NCBI GenBank assembly: GCA_023418315.1
Contig: JAEZZY010000044.1
Location: 1 to 64,000 of the forward strand
Direction of reading: 5' to 3'
Length of the DNA stretch: 64,000 bases
DNA from: Bacteroidota bacterium
GTDB lineage: Bacteria; Bacteroidota; Bacteroidia; Chitinophagales; Chitinophagaceae
Part shown: positions 33,833-43,162 of the stretch, piece after piece
How the letters are laid out: every line of letters starts with the position of its first letter
Position numbering within the stretch: position 1 is the stretch's first letter
Notes under the pieces: generated by a model
Told to the model about the DNA's origin: nothing
What the model saw: the letters and a program-made list of their open reading frames with translations, nothing else
Databases searched by the model: none
Made by a program: the position numbers and the translations under genes

Positions 33833-35529
33833 ATGCTTTTGAGGATCAATATACCATTATAGAAAAGATAGGCGAAGGAGGTATGGGCACGGTTTATCTT
33901 GCTAACGATACCATGCTGGAGCGCCGCGTAGCCATCAAGCAACTCAATAATACCACTGATGGAGAAGAGGCTATGGAAGACCGGTTTCAGCAGGAAGCGC
34001 TGGCTTTGGCAAAACTGAATCATCCCAACATTACCCACCTTTACGCGTTTGCTACCAAAGAAAATACCTGCTGGATGGTGATGGAATATGTGGAAGGAAA
34101 AACCCTGGAAAGCTGGCTGCAAATACATAAAAAAATAACCCATCCTCTTGCGGCAAGCATCGCCGTGCAACTGCTGGAAGGCTTGCAACACGCCCATAAA
34201 AAAGACATCATCCACAGAGATATCAAGCCCGCTAATGTAATGATTAATGAAGAGGGAGAAGTGAAAATCATGGATTTCGGTATTGCCAGAATGAGAAGTA
34301 CTCAACGCATGACCCGCCACGGAAAATCAGTAGGCACGCTGGAATACATGGCACCCGAACAGATACAGGGACACGAAGGCGATGAACGTACCGATGTATA
34401 TGCCGTGGGAAACATCTTGTATGAACTGCTTTGCGGAATGCCGCCCTACCAAGCCGATACCGACTATGGAATCATGAAAGACAAGCTGGAGAAAGACCCG
34501 AAACCCATAACGGAATTTAACGCCGCTGTACCCCCCGCCCTACAAAAAATAATTTTCAAAGCCCTGGAACGAAAACCCGATAAGCGCTATCAATCGGCTG
34601 CTGAGCTAAAACATGCTTTACACCAATCTATGGCCGGCAACCTGCTTTCGCAAAGCGAGCTAACCCATGTGCTTAAAGCATCGCAGGTCTTCACCCATCC
34701 GCAACCCGGCAACGAACCCGTTTCCATTACTGCCTTATTGGCGAAGGCAAAAAATATTTCCGGAAATCTGAAAGTACCCGATTTCAAAAAAATAAATCGC
34801 CCGGTAATGTTCCTTGCCGCTTCGGTATTGCTCTGCGTTATCCTTCTTATAGCCAACAGTGCTTCGGATACAGCTTCTGACAACGAGCTTCCCCTTGCTG
34901 AGGAGCCTATGAACACACCGGTTTATACAGAACCCGTTCAGGAAATAGCTACCGCCACCACGCCCGGACTGGAAGAAACGCCCAATGAAATGTATCAGCG
35001 AATCAACAAACAGCAGGAAATGAGTGTGCGCCTACAACCTGCCGAAAAAAAGGAAATATCCCGCAAGGATGCACCCAAAAAAACAGTATCTAAAAAAGCG
35101 GTGCCTATAGATGAAAACGAACAGGAGGAGTCTTATAGCTCCCGAAGCCGTGAGCGCTTGCCCGCCGAAGTGCCTGCCGGAAGAATGATAAGCGTTACCC
35201 TTTCGGAAAACCTGAGTTCGGAAGACGAAAGCCGGGACGGCGGTGTGCTGCGCTTGTCATGTGCGGAAAATGTAGAAGCGAACGGAAGAATCATTATAAA
35301 AAAAGGTGCGCCCGTAACGGCGAAAATAGTAGATGTGGTCTCCTCCGGGAACGAACGGAAAAAAGCGCTTGTCGGTTTTGTGATTCAGAAAGTGCAGGCT
35401 GTGGACGGCAGCACTATAAAACTGAAATCGCGGCGGTACCGGCTTTTTGCCGAAGAACCCGGTGAACCCGTAGCTTACAAAAGCGGACAATCCTTTAAAG
35501 CAGAGTTAGGAAAAGGCAGCGTACGATAA
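33829..35529 (+). CDS. Transmembrane Ser/Thr protein kinase (PknB type)
   Basis: A 566-residue Hanks-type kinase. The glycine loop is GEGGMG (15-20), the ATP lysine K37, the catalytic loop H129-R130-D131-IKPANVM, the DFG at 149-151, and SVGTLEYMAPEQ follows the activation segment. A transmembrane helix covers about 325-345. Outside it lie a polar, proline/lysine-rich linker and a C-terminal beta-rich domain (about 445-566: VPAGRMISVTLSENLSSED ... IIKKGAPVTAKIVDVVSS), which is unlike PASTA domains and may be the sensor. It is translationally coupled to the PP2C phosphatase. Confidence 0.93.
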   Translation: MNAFEDQYTIIEKIGEGGMGTVYLANDTMLERRVAIKQLNNTTDGEEAMEDRFQQEALALAKLNHPNITHLYAFATKENTCWMVMEYVEGKTLESWLQIHKKITHPLAASIAVQLLEGLQHAHKKDIIHRDIKPANVMINEEGEVKIMDFGIARMRSTQRMTRHGKSVGTLEYMAPEQIQGHEGDERTDVYAVGNILYELLCGMPPYQADTDYGIMKDKLEKDPKPITEFNAAVPPALQKIIFKALERKPDKRYQSAAELKHALHQSMAGNLLSQSELTHVLKASQVFTHPQPGNEPVSITALLAKAKNISGNLKVPDFKKINRPVMFLAASVLLCVILLIANSASDTASDNELPLAEEPMNTPVYTEPVQEIATATTPGLEETPNEMYQRINKQQEMSVRLQPAEKKEISRKDAPKKTVSKKAVPIDENEQEESYSSRSRERLPAEVPAGRMISVTLSENLSSEDESRDGGVLRLSCAENVEANGRIIIKKGAPVTAKIVDVVSSGNERKKALVGFVIQKVQAVDGSTIKLKSRRYRLFAEEPGEPVAYKSGQSFKAELGKGSVR

Positions 35530-35582
35530 TCCCATCCATTTATTTATAGCAATCATTAACTCCATAAAAAAAACAATACGTC

Positions 35583-37229
35583 ATGAAAAAAATTGCACTT
35601 TATTCGTTTGCACTGGCCCTTTTGACAGCGGCATCCTGTAAGCCTACAGACGATACAAAACCGGATGGACAAGATCCGAATGCGCCGAAAAACTTAGGCT
35701 ATACCCCCTCAGACGATATGTCTGTAGTGCCCACTTCGCCTACTGTCGGCTTCGGGAACAGCAACCTTCCCGCCTCTGTGGATCTGATCCCTTTATTCCC
35801 CCCTATAGGAGACCAGGGGCAATACGGAACCTGTGTGGCATGGGCAGTAGCGTACAATATGAAAACTGCTATTGAAGGGATTGATAAGAATCTTTCTGCG
35901 CAGCAACTTGCATCTGCCAACAATCAGCTCAGCCCGCGGGATTTGTTTACCGCTATCCCCAATGATAAAAAAGGCGAAAACTGTAACGGTACCAATTTCG
36001 GCTTTGCACTGGATGTATTGCAACAACGCGGGGTAGCAACCATGCAAACCGTTCCTTATACCAACCTGGGCGGTTGTAGTAATTCCAGCGTGCAAACGAA
36101 CTGGACCACCGAAGCAAACGGACACAAGATAAAATCATACAGAAAAATCGCTGCGGATGTAAATACCATCAAAGAATTTATCTACAAAAAAATACCGGTC
36201 GTTTTCGGGGCAAGATTGGCGGATAATTTCATGTCCTGGAATTCGGATAATGTGCTTACCTCCAACACCTCTTTTGACCAGGTAGGCATTCATGCTTATC
36301 ATGCGATGGTAGTAGGCGGCTATGACAACAGCAAAGGACCCAATGGTGCATTTAAAGTCGTAAACTCCTGGGGCGGATCATGGGGGAGCAAAGGATACAT
36401 CTGGGTGGATTATAATTTCTTTGTAAACACCTTCTGCGATGGCGGTAATGGTGAAAAACCTCTTTTCATAGCCGAAAACGGACAAAGCGATGATACCCCG
36501 CCGGATAACAACCCTACGCGGAATGGCGTGGACCTTATCCCCTGGGTATTTGAAGACTATAACTACGACGGTTATAACGGACGCGTCATCAGCTTCAACC
36601 TTTATAACATTGGTACCGAAGCAGCATCCAGCAATGCCGACTGGGAGCTTTACTATATTTACTACAATGCTTATAATGCAAACGACTATGATGTGGTTAC
36701 TGCCGACAAATTCAACACATCCATAGCGCCCAACACTTATTATGAGCTGAACTCCAACGAAGCGATTTTCAATTATAATATTCCTTCCGGCGGCGATATG
36801 GCTTCTACCGTGTTTGGAAATCAATACCTGCAACGCCTTTACTATATGCCCACACACCTCAACGGGTATTACTATCTGGTGATGCTTGCGGATGTTACCA
36901 ATAAATTTGAAGAAGGAAACGAACAAAACAATTTGTTTTATACGACTGCCGCTCCAAAATACTTCCAATACGGAGCCTCCGCTAAAGGCGCTAAAAACGA
37001 TAATGCTTTTTCTTTTAAAAACAGCAACAGCACTGCGCCCTCTAAAGAAACGATTGCCCGCAACCCCTACAAAACAGCTGTTACCAAAGAACACCCCAAC
37101 GCTTACCGCCCCGATGAAATCATCAATTTCCTCAAAGCAAAATATAAATCCGGTGAGCTGAAACAAAAAATAAACGCCTATAAAGCCACTAAAAACACGG
37201 ATAAAGGCGGATTTATACACAAAAAATAA
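35583..37229 (+). CDS. Papain-like (C1 family) cysteine protease lipoprotein with CARDB-like domain
   Basis: A 548-residue lipoprotein (MKKIALYSFALALLTAASCK, Cys19). The protease domain covers about 60-290, with C84 in GDQGQYGTCVAWAVA, H240 in HAYHAMVVGGYD and N261 in VVNSWGGSWG, the C1 triad. The second half (about 310-470) is a beta-sandwich resembling CARDB: VISFNLYNIGTEAA and VMLADVTNKFEEGNEQNN. A basic tail follows. It lies 53 bases after the kinase on the same strand and may belong to the same regulated unit. Confidence 0.88.
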   Translation: MKKIALYSFALALLTAASCKPTDDTKPDGQDPNAPKNLGYTPSDDMSVVPTSPTVGFGNSNLPASVDLIPLFPPIGDQGQYGTCVAWAVAYNMKTAIEGIDKNLSAQQLASANNQLSPRDLFTAIPNDKKGENCNGTNFGFALDVLQQRGVATMQTVPYTNLGGCSNSSVQTNWTTEANGHKIKSYRKIAADVNTIKEFIYKKIPVVFGARLADNFMSWNSDNVLTSNTSFDQVGIHAYHAMVVGGYDNSKGPNGAFKVVNSWGGSWGSKGYIWVDYNFFVNTFCDGGNGEKPLFIAENGQSDDTPPDNNPTRNGVDLIPWVFEDYNYDGYNGRVISFNLYNIGTEAASSNADWELYYIYYNAYNANDYDVVTADKFNTSIAPNTYYELNSNEAIFNYNIPSGGDMASTVFGNQYLQRLYYMPTHLNGYYYLVMLADVTNKFEEGNEQNNLFYTTAAPKYFQYGASAKGAKNDNAFSFKNSNSTAPSKETIARNPYKTAVTKEHPNAYRPDEIINFLKAKYKSGELKQKINAYKATKNTDKGGFIHKK

Positions 37230-37243
37230 TTCATACTATTGAA

Positions 37244-37312
37244 GCGGCTGTCGCACACAGAAGGTATCCCTCTTGAGAACAAGAATACGATACCGCCCTA
37301 TGCGACAGCCGC
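37244..37312 (+). other. Nested inverted repeat between the protease and pentapeptide genes
   Basis: GCGGCTGTCGCA (37244-37255) and TGCGACAGCCGC (37301-37312) are perfect 12-base arms 45 bases apart. Inside them GGTATC (37263-37268) pairs with GATACC (37289-37294). The arms are followed by ATTTTATA, so it could end transcription of the protease gene, or fold as a stable RNA structure ahead of the next gene. Confidence 0.6.
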
Positions 37313-37331
37313 ATTTTATAATCATTTTATC

Positions 37332-38252
37332 ATGAAAAAATATTTGCTTGCCGTCCTCCTGTTGCTGGCTATAGGGCCTTTTTCCTCTTGCTTTTCACAA
37401 AGAAAAGAAGCGTACACGCCCTACACGCAAACGCTGAATGAAGGAAAAAACCTGCTCGTGGAACAGCAAAAATTTGATGCTGATTTAGTACTTGTAGATA
37501 AAAGCAAGGCAACTCAGGAAAACAGCAATCTCAATCGTTATTTTATCAACGGGGCAATCGTCTTTCGGAATTGTACATTTCAAAAATCAGTTGTGGCCGG
37601 GCTGAAACAAAAAGGAGCTAACTGCTATACCACCTTCGGGCAGCAAGTATTTTTTGACAGTTGCACCTTCTATGGCGATGTAGATTTCAGAGGAGCTATA
37701 GTGAATGGCGTATTGAATTTTAGAAATTGCAGGTTCTATGGCAATGCTAATTTTGAAGAGCTGGAATGCCGTTCCAATGCCTGGTTTGCCGGTTGTTTCT
37801 TTAAAGGAGAACTGCGTTTTCAAAATGCGTTTTTCAATAGAAAAGTCAATTTTTTCAGCGCTACGTTTGATAGCATTTGTAGTTTTCAGAGTGCGTTTTT
37901 TCAACAAGAAGCGCAATTCAGCAATACGAAATTCTACCGCTACGCCGATTTTTCTTTATGCACTTTCAATAGCGGCGTCTTCTTCAATTACAGTAGTTTT
38001 TTTGAACGATCCTTGTTCAACAACAGTCGTTTCACAGATCGTCTGGAGCTGATAGGCGCTACGTTCAAAACCGGCACCCAACTGCGTGCCTGCAAATTTT
38101 CAGAAACGGTGAAATGGGATAAGGCGGAGTTTAATGATTATTTAGACCTTAGCGAAAGCAACTTCCTATATGGTAAACCTGTCCTTCCTCAGCCGTTGAA
38201 TGCTACTGTGAAGCTTACAGATGCCACTTATATGCACCGGGAAAATTTATAG
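37332..38252 (+). CDS. Pentapeptide-repeat-like lipoprotein
   Basis: A 306-residue lipoprotein (MKKYLLAVLLLLAIGPFSSC). The mature protein is a run of degenerate five-residue units centred on Phe, for example FRNCTF, FFDSCTF, VDFRGAI, LNFRNCRF, ANFEELE, VNFFSATF and AQFSNTKF, covering about residues 80-285. Such runs fold as a right-handed quadrilateral beta-helix and act as binding scaffolds. Cysteines recur inside the repeats. The ATG at 37332 is chosen for the signal peptide; the longer frame from 37239 would pass through the inverted repeat. Function is unknown. Confidence 0.8.
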   Translation: MKKYLLAVLLLLAIGPFSSCFSQRKEAYTPYTQTLNEGKNLLVEQQKFDADLVLVDKSKATQENSNLNRYFINGAIVFRNCTFQKSVVAGLKQKGANCYTTFGQQVFFDSCTFYGDVDFRGAIVNGVLNFRNCRFYGNANFEELECRSNAWFAGCFFKGELRFQNAFFNRKVNFFSATFDSICSFQSAFFQQEAQFSNTKFYRYADFSLCTFNSGVFFNYSSFFERSLFNNSRFTDRLELIGATFKTGTQLRACKFSETVKWDKAEFNDYLDLSESNFLYGKPVLPQPLNATVKLTDATYMHRENL

Positions 38253-38308
38253 GGAGAACGCTATACCGAAAAGGTTCATGCCATTTCCTACAGATTTTCG
38301 GTTTCTCT

Positions 38309-38316
38309 TATGTTTG
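38309..38316 (+). promoter_or_regulatory. Probable -7 element upstream of the DUF4836-type gene
   Basis: TATGTTTG matches TAnnTTTG and lies 44 bases before the chosen ATG at 38361. It overlaps an upstream in-frame ATG (38310), which supports the downstream start. Confidence 0.4.
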
Positions 38317-38360
38317 TAAAAAATTTCTCACGGCTTCATTTTTTTAATCTGCTTGCTATT

Positions 38361-40085
38361 ATGCTACGTTATTCCGTTTTTCTGTTTGTATTGCTTTTTG
38401 CTGTCGCATTTTCTTCTTGTAATAAAATGCCCAAACATGCAGGGTACATTCCTAAAGATGCCATGATAGTGGTAGGCATCAATACCAAAGAGCTCAGTAA
38501 AAAACTGGCTTGGAATGTATTGATGGGCAGTAAGCTGCTGGAAGAACTAAAAACAAAAACTCCGGAGAGCGGACAAGCAGCCGAAGGACTTGGCGATGCC
38601 GGCATTGACGCGCTGAACACTGTTTTTTTCTACTACACTCCTTCATTTGCCAAAGGCAGCTATCATTATCTCACAGCCATCATTCCCCTAAGCGATGCTA
38701 AAAAATGGGAAAGCTATATTCAAAAAAATTTCACAACTTCCATAAAGCAGGCTGACAAACAAAAAGAAGCCTTATTGGAAGAAGGGCTATACGCCGCATG
38801 GAATGACGAGACTGCCATTGTCCGCAAAGCCTATATTGCTCCGCCCAACAAGGAACAAATAACGGACGAACCCTATGCGGAGGATGTCCATACACCCCGC
38901 AACGGAGCTATCGGTTATGATGCCGTCAGGCTTTCCGCCGATATGAAAGCCGCTTTTACCCTTCTGAACGAAAACAGCATTACCAAGGATAAACGCTTCA
39001 GCAAACTGCAAACCGGAGGAGACGATATTACTCTCTGGATGAACTATGAAGTGCTGATGAATAACATGAATAGTTATAACGGTAGGAGCATGATGGGTGG
39101 ACTGGCACTCGGCAACAACCTATGGAAAGACGTGGCTTATGCGGCAGGCATTAACCTGGATAAAGGCGCCGTTCATGCCGATATGCACTACTATGTATCG
39201 GAAGAAATGATGAAGGTATATGCTAAGATGGGAAATAAAGAAGCGGATAAAAATATGATAGATCGCTTGCCTTCCCAACAGATTAATCTACTGGCGAGCG
39301 CTCATATTTCTCCGGAAGGAATAAAAGCCTCACTGGAAAAAATGGGCGTACTGGGCTTTATGAGCCTGGCGCTGGTGCAAAGCAACCTTACTACAGATGA
39401 TGTTTTTCAATCCTTCACCGGAGATATGGCTATGGCACTGAGCAATTTTTCGATACATCCGCCGGCAAACAACGATAGCAGCGCGGTGGCAGCCCTGCAA
39501 GATGATTGGAATATGAATTATCTTTTTGCTTTGAAAATAAAGGACAACGAAAAATTCAACAAACTACTGAGTTATATAAAAGAGCAAGGGGCGCTTACGC
39601 CTATAAATGCCACTACCTATCAGTTTGCAGGAAATGATGCGCTGTACGTTTCCGTAGATAAAGAATTTATAGTGATTTCCCGGAAAGCGGAAGCCGGTAA
39701 AGATTTTTTGAACGGAACACACACCACACAACCTAAGCCGGAAATCATCAAAAAAGAAATTTACGGACACGCTATGGGGATGTATATAGATATTCAATCG
39801 TTTCTGAATCATATCACCCTCAGCCCCTCATCAGCAGAAGAAAATGAAGTATTGAACGAATCGAAAAAACTATTCAAAGAAATCGTGATTAACGGTGGCG
39901 AGCACAAGAAAGAAGCTTTCACCTTCAAAGCTGTTTTGACGCTGATGAACCGGGAAGAAAACAGCCTGCTTCAGTTGCTGGATTATTCTTTTAAAATAAA
40001 TGAAATTCGCAAACACTATGAAAAAAAGGAGCATCCGGCAGAGACGGCAGCTCCTTTGGCGGCAGAAAATGCTTCCTTCCATTAA
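38361..40085 (+). CDS. DUF4836-family lipoprotein
   Basis: A 574-residue lipoprotein: MLRYSVFLFVLLFAVAFSSC signal, then KMPKHAGYIPKDAMIVVGINTK, the usual opening of DUF4836 proteins. These are common in Bacteroidota, and no function is established. The body has repeated two-lobed alternating strands and helices, and the C-terminus is polar. The start at 38361 gives a normal lipoprotein signal; the frame is open to 38310. Confidence 0.85.
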   Translation: MLRYSVFLFVLLFAVAFSSCNKMPKHAGYIPKDAMIVVGINTKELSKKLAWNVLMGSKLLEELKTKTPESGQAAEGLGDAGIDALNTVFFYYTPSFAKGSYHYLTAIIPLSDAKKWESYIQKNFTTSIKQADKQKEALLEEGLYAAWNDETAIVRKAYIAPPNKEQITDEPYAEDVHTPRNGAIGYDAVRLSADMKAAFTLLNENSITKDKRFSKLQTGGDDITLWMNYEVLMNNMNSYNGRSMMGGLALGNNLWKDVAYAAGINLDKGAVHADMHYYVSEEMMKVYAKMGNKEADKNMIDRLPSQQINLLASAHISPEGIKASLEKMGVLGFMSLALVQSNLTTDDVFQSFTGDMAMALSNFSIHPPANNDSSAVAALQDDWNMNYLFALKIKDNEKFNKLLSYIKEQGALTPINATTYQFAGNDALYVSVDKEFIVISRKAEAGKDFLNGTHTTQPKPEIIKKEIYGHAMGMYIDIQSFLNHITLSPSSAEENEVLNESKKLFKEIVINGGEHKKEAFTFKAVLTLMNREENSLLQLLDYSFKINEIRKHYEKKEHPAETAAPLAAENASFH

Positions 40086-40178
40086 AAAATCCAACAGAAA
40101 AAGAAAAAATTCCGTCTTAACTATTATATTTAAGCTGAATTTTAAAATACTATCCTCAAATCAGGTGAAATTTTTCGC

Positions 40179-41204
40179 ATGAAAAGATATACACTGCTCC
40201 CTACTTTAGCATTGGGTACCTTTTTCTTTATGGCTTTGCAAAGCTGTAATAAAGAGAATGGAATAGACAACGATACCATCATCAAAAAACCGTACGGGCT
40301 GTATGTAGCCAGCACGGAAGGAGAGATTCTGAATACGAACGACGGGGAAAATTACCGCACTTTGTTTCCGGTGGACAACTTCCCTACACGGTCGCTTGTA
40401 TATTCCGACTCCGGCATTTATTTCTTGAAAGCCAACCTGCATATCAGCACCAATAACGGGCAGAATTTCAACGTCAGCTATAGGGATGCGCCGCTTACGG
40501 TATTCCCCTGGCAATCGCTGATGCTGAGCGCTATGGACCAAAACCGTGTGTATGTGGCCAGCACAATGGGCAAGGGCATTGCTTTTACGGAAAACGAAGG
40601 CAAGGACTGGTTTGAAGATTCGGAATGGGATGAAGGTCTGATCGGTGGCGATATTAATTCCTTTGCACAGCTGAAAAACAATGTGGTATATGCCTATAGC
40701 AATACTACAGACTCTTTATACAGAAAAGATAATAAAACAGACAAATGGAGCTATGTGAATCAAAGCAATATGCCCATTCCTTCTGCTCTTGACCTATACC
40801 ACCTCAGCCATTTCGACAATACGCTGCTGCTGGTGGATTTCACTGGGCAAGATGTTTACTATGCCAATACCTCTAACCCCGGCAGCATAAGCTGGAATAA
40901 GTACACCGGCTTACCGAGCAGAGGTCTGTATGTTGCCAATGCGCCTTTTGACGAAGTATTGCTGGTAGGCACCGATTCTATGGGCGTTTACAGATTGCAG
41001 TCTTCCGGCACATTTGTACCTGCCAATAACGGTTTGGATGTAGGTACTACCGTATATGGCATTGTAGGAAAAGACAATGTTTATAAGAACGGAGCCCGTA
41101 AAAAATATATTTATCTAGCTACCAATAAAGGGCTTTTCCGTAGCGAAGACCTGGGGCAAAACTGGGTATTAGCGAAAGAAGGCAGCTATATAGCCGTTTA
41201 TTAA
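40179..41204 (+). CDS. BNR/sialidase-like beta-propeller lipoprotein
   Basis: A 341-residue lipoprotein (FFFMALQSCNKE). The mature protein shows repeats with Asp-box-like turns: STEGEILNTNDGENYRTL, LHISTNNGQNFNV, AFTENEGKDWFED and LFRSEDLGQNWVLA, as in BNR and YCF48-type propellers. It probably binds rather than cleaves, since no catalytic residues of sialidases are evident. It converges on arfB with a four-base overlap. Confidence 0.75.
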   Translation: MKRYTLLPTLALGTFFFMALQSCNKENGIDNDTIIKKPYGLYVASTEGEILNTNDGENYRTLFPVDNFPTRSLVYSDSGIYFLKANLHISTNNGQNFNVSYRDAPLTVFPWQSLMLSAMDQNRVYVASTMGKGIAFTENEGKDWFEDSEWDEGLIGGDINSFAQLKNNVVYAYSNTTDSLYRKDNKTDKWSYVNQSNMPIPSALDLYHLSHFDNTLLLVDFTGQDVYYANTSNPGSISWNKYTGLPSRGLYVANAPFDEVLLVGTDSMGVYRLQSSGTFVPANNGLDVGTTVYGIVGKDNVYKNGARKKYIYLATNKGLFRSEDLGQNWVLAKEGSYIAVY

Positions 41205-41605
41205 TCTCCGTCGGGAAAACCTTTTTTCCGATTTTGTTTGAGCAAAGAATGTTGGCGCTTGGTAAACAAGCGCTTTTCTTTTGCCGCTTTTGAAACCTTT
41301 GTAGGCTTTCGTTTTTTCGGCTGTATCAAGCTCTGCTGCACCAGCTTGATCATTTTCTGCTTAGCGATTTCTTTATTTTCCAGTTGCGAACGTGTTTCGC
41401 TGCTTTTGACGAGTAGATAGCCTTCTTTATTTATTCGGTTGGCGAGCTTGGTGCTGATGAGTTGTTTTTCTTCTTCACTAAAGAATGTAGAAGAGAAGAC
41501 ATGCCACCAGGCTTCCGCAGCCGTTTCTACCTTGTTTACGTTCTGCCCGCCCTTGCCGCCGCTTCGTGCGGTTTTATAAACTATTTCCGAGGTGAAATCT
41601 GTCAT
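41201..41605 (-). CDS. arfB: ArfB-like peptidyl-tRNA hydrolase (ribosome rescue)
   Basis: A 134-residue protein with the release-factor GGQ motif in ARSGGKGGQNVNKVET and a lysine/arginine-rich tail (PKKRKPTKVSKAAKEKRLFTKRQ), the features of ArfB/YaeJ. It frees stalled ribosomes by hydrolysing peptidyl-tRNA, its tail entering the empty mRNA channel. The ATG at 41605 (MTDFTSEIVYKTARSGG) is chosen; an extra 26 residues from 41683 do not fit the family. Confidence 0.9.
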   Translation of the reverse strand: MTDFTSEIVYKTARSGGKGGQNVNKVETAAEAWWHVFSSTFFSEEEKQLISTKLANRINKEGYLLVKSSETRSQLENKEIAKQKMIKLVQQSLIQPKKRKPTKVSKAAKEKRLFTKRQHSLLKQNRKKGFPDGD

Positions 41606-41708
41606 AGAGAAATGGTTAGCATCTGCTGAAAAAATAAAAACCGGTCTGCGTTCAGAGGGATAGTCTCGGTAAATAAATTTCAATAGTCAAGCGAAAGTTC
41701 CAGCCGCA

Positions 41709-42734
41709 TCATCCTATCGTCCAGCTCAGCAAGCCATTCTTCACAAACTGATAGCGGTGAAATACGCCGCCGTAGTTTTCTAAGGCTTCACGTACTTTAT
41801 AATGCGTATTTCCGGGGCAGTAGAACATCATAAAGCCACCTCCGCCTGCACCGGATATTTTGCCACCGGATGCGCCGGCTTTTAATGCGGTTTCATAAAT
41901 ATCATCCATCACATCGGTGGATATACCTTGTGCCATTTGCTTTTTATAGCGAAAACCGAAGTTGAGGATATTGCCGATCTCATCTATCTTGCCGGTGAGT
42001 AAGGCTTCTTTCATCATCTGTGCCTGCTCTTTAAGATGGTGCATGGCTTCGATGGATTTTTCGTTTTTGTCGGTAACGTTTTTTTGTTGGGTTTCTATAA
42101 TGGCGGAGGAGTAGCGGCTGGTAGCCGTGTAGTAGAGCAAAAGATTATTTTCTAATTCATAAAGGTATTGTGGCTTTATGCGCAGCGGATTAACAATAAC
42201 TTTATCATCCTTATAAAACTCCATAAAATTAACCCCTCCAAAGGTAGCGGCGTATTGGTCTTGCTTGCCGCCTGCCATTTCCAGTTCTTTGCGTTCTATA
42301 TTATAAGAAAGATGTGCGATGTCGTATTCGCCGAGCGGAAGATTGAGCCATTCGGCAAAAGCGCCTATAATAGCCACCATCAGCGTAGAAGACGTACCCA
42401 AGCCCGAGCCTGCCGGTGCATCTACGAAGGTAGTAAGCTTAAAACCCGAAGGTAATTTTCCGTAGTGATGCACGAGGTGGTTATAAACTCCTTTTGCCAG
42501 ATCCAGTTGTCCGTCAATAGGCAAGGACTCGCTGAGGGGAAAGGTTTGAATTTCCTTTCTGTCGGTAGCTTCTATGATAATTTCATCAGTAGCCAGCAAT
42601 TCTATGGAAGCATAAGCATATAGGGAAATGGTGGCATTGAGAATGGCGCCACCGTATAGGTCGCAATAAGGGCTTACATCGGTACCGCCACCGGCAAGTC
42701 CTATTCTTAGTGGAGCTTTGCTACGATAGATCAT
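41709..42734 (-). CDS. GHMP-family sugar kinase (HddA-like)
   Basis: A 341-residue GHMP kinase. Motif 1 is APLRIGLAGGGTDVSPYC, the ATP loop is GSGLGTSSTLMVAIIGAF, and the C-terminal motif is SGGKISGAGGGGFMMFYC. The GGGTDV opening and overall layout are those of D-glycero-D-manno-heptose 7-phosphate kinase. It may serve GDP-heptose synthesis with a nucleotidyltransferase such as that at 30183. Its start overlaps the stop of the VanZ-like gene by four bases. Confidence 0.85.
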   Translation of the reverse strand: MIYRSKAPLRIGLAGGGTDVSPYCDLYGGAILNATISLYAYASIELLATDEIIIEATDRKEIQTFPLSESLPIDGQLDLAKGVYNHLVHHYGKLPSGFKLTTFVDAPAGSGLGTSSTLMVAIIGAFAEWLNLPLGEYDIAHLSYNIERKELEMAGGKQDQYAATFGGVNFMEFYKDDKVIVNPLRIKPQYLYELENNLLLYYTATSRYSSAIIETQQKNVTDKNEKSIEAMHHLKEQAQMMKEALLTGKIDEIGNILNFGFRYKKQMAQGISTDVMDDIYETALKAGASGGKISGAGGGGFMMFYCPGNTHYKVREALENYGGVFHRYQFVKNGLLSWTIG

Positions 42735-43138
42735 GTGTATGAATCTCTTTTTTTACGCGTAGCAAGATAGCCAATATAAAAAACAATAACGCCCAGCAAA
42801 CCGCCAAAACCGTCTGCCAGCGTATCCATACTATCCTGCGATCTTCCCAAAAAAGATAATTGCCCTTGCAACAATTCCACCAGCCAGCCATAAAATAATG
42901 CTGCTGCAAATGCCCATAGCAAATAGATGAGCTTAAATTGGCGCAATGAAGCAAGCCATAAAAAAGCAAACAAACCGAACATGACAAAATGTGCCCATTT
43001 ATCCGCAAAAGGAATACGCACCTTAGGCACTTCATTGGAAGGGAGAAAGCATAAAAGAAGAATAACCATTGTCCAGACAATGGCTATTCTCCGAATCATT
43101 TTTTTATGTCCGGCTTTATCGGAAAAGAAAAATAACAT
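42731..43138 (-). CDS. VanZ-like membrane protein
   Basis: A 135-residue protein with four predicted helices and the VanZ-like pattern: LCFLPSNEVPKVRIPFADKWAHFVMFG, then GWLVELLQGQLSFLGRSQDSMDTLADGFGGLLG. The function of such proteins is mostly unknown; the name comes from a teicoplanin-resistance gene. It follows gcvH by 24 bases and overlaps the GHMP kinase gene, so the three are likely one operon. The gcvH-VanZ order is common in Bacteroidota. Confidence 0.82.
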   Translation of the reverse strand: MLFFFSDKAGHKKMIRRIAIVWTMVILLLCFLPSNEVPKVRIPFADKWAHFVMFGLFAFLWLASLRQFKLIYLLWAFAAALFYGWLVELLQGQLSFLGRSQDSMDTLADGFGGLLGVIVFYIGYLATRKKRDSYT

Positions 43139-43162
43139 GGTTTGCAGGCTGTAAGATGAAGC

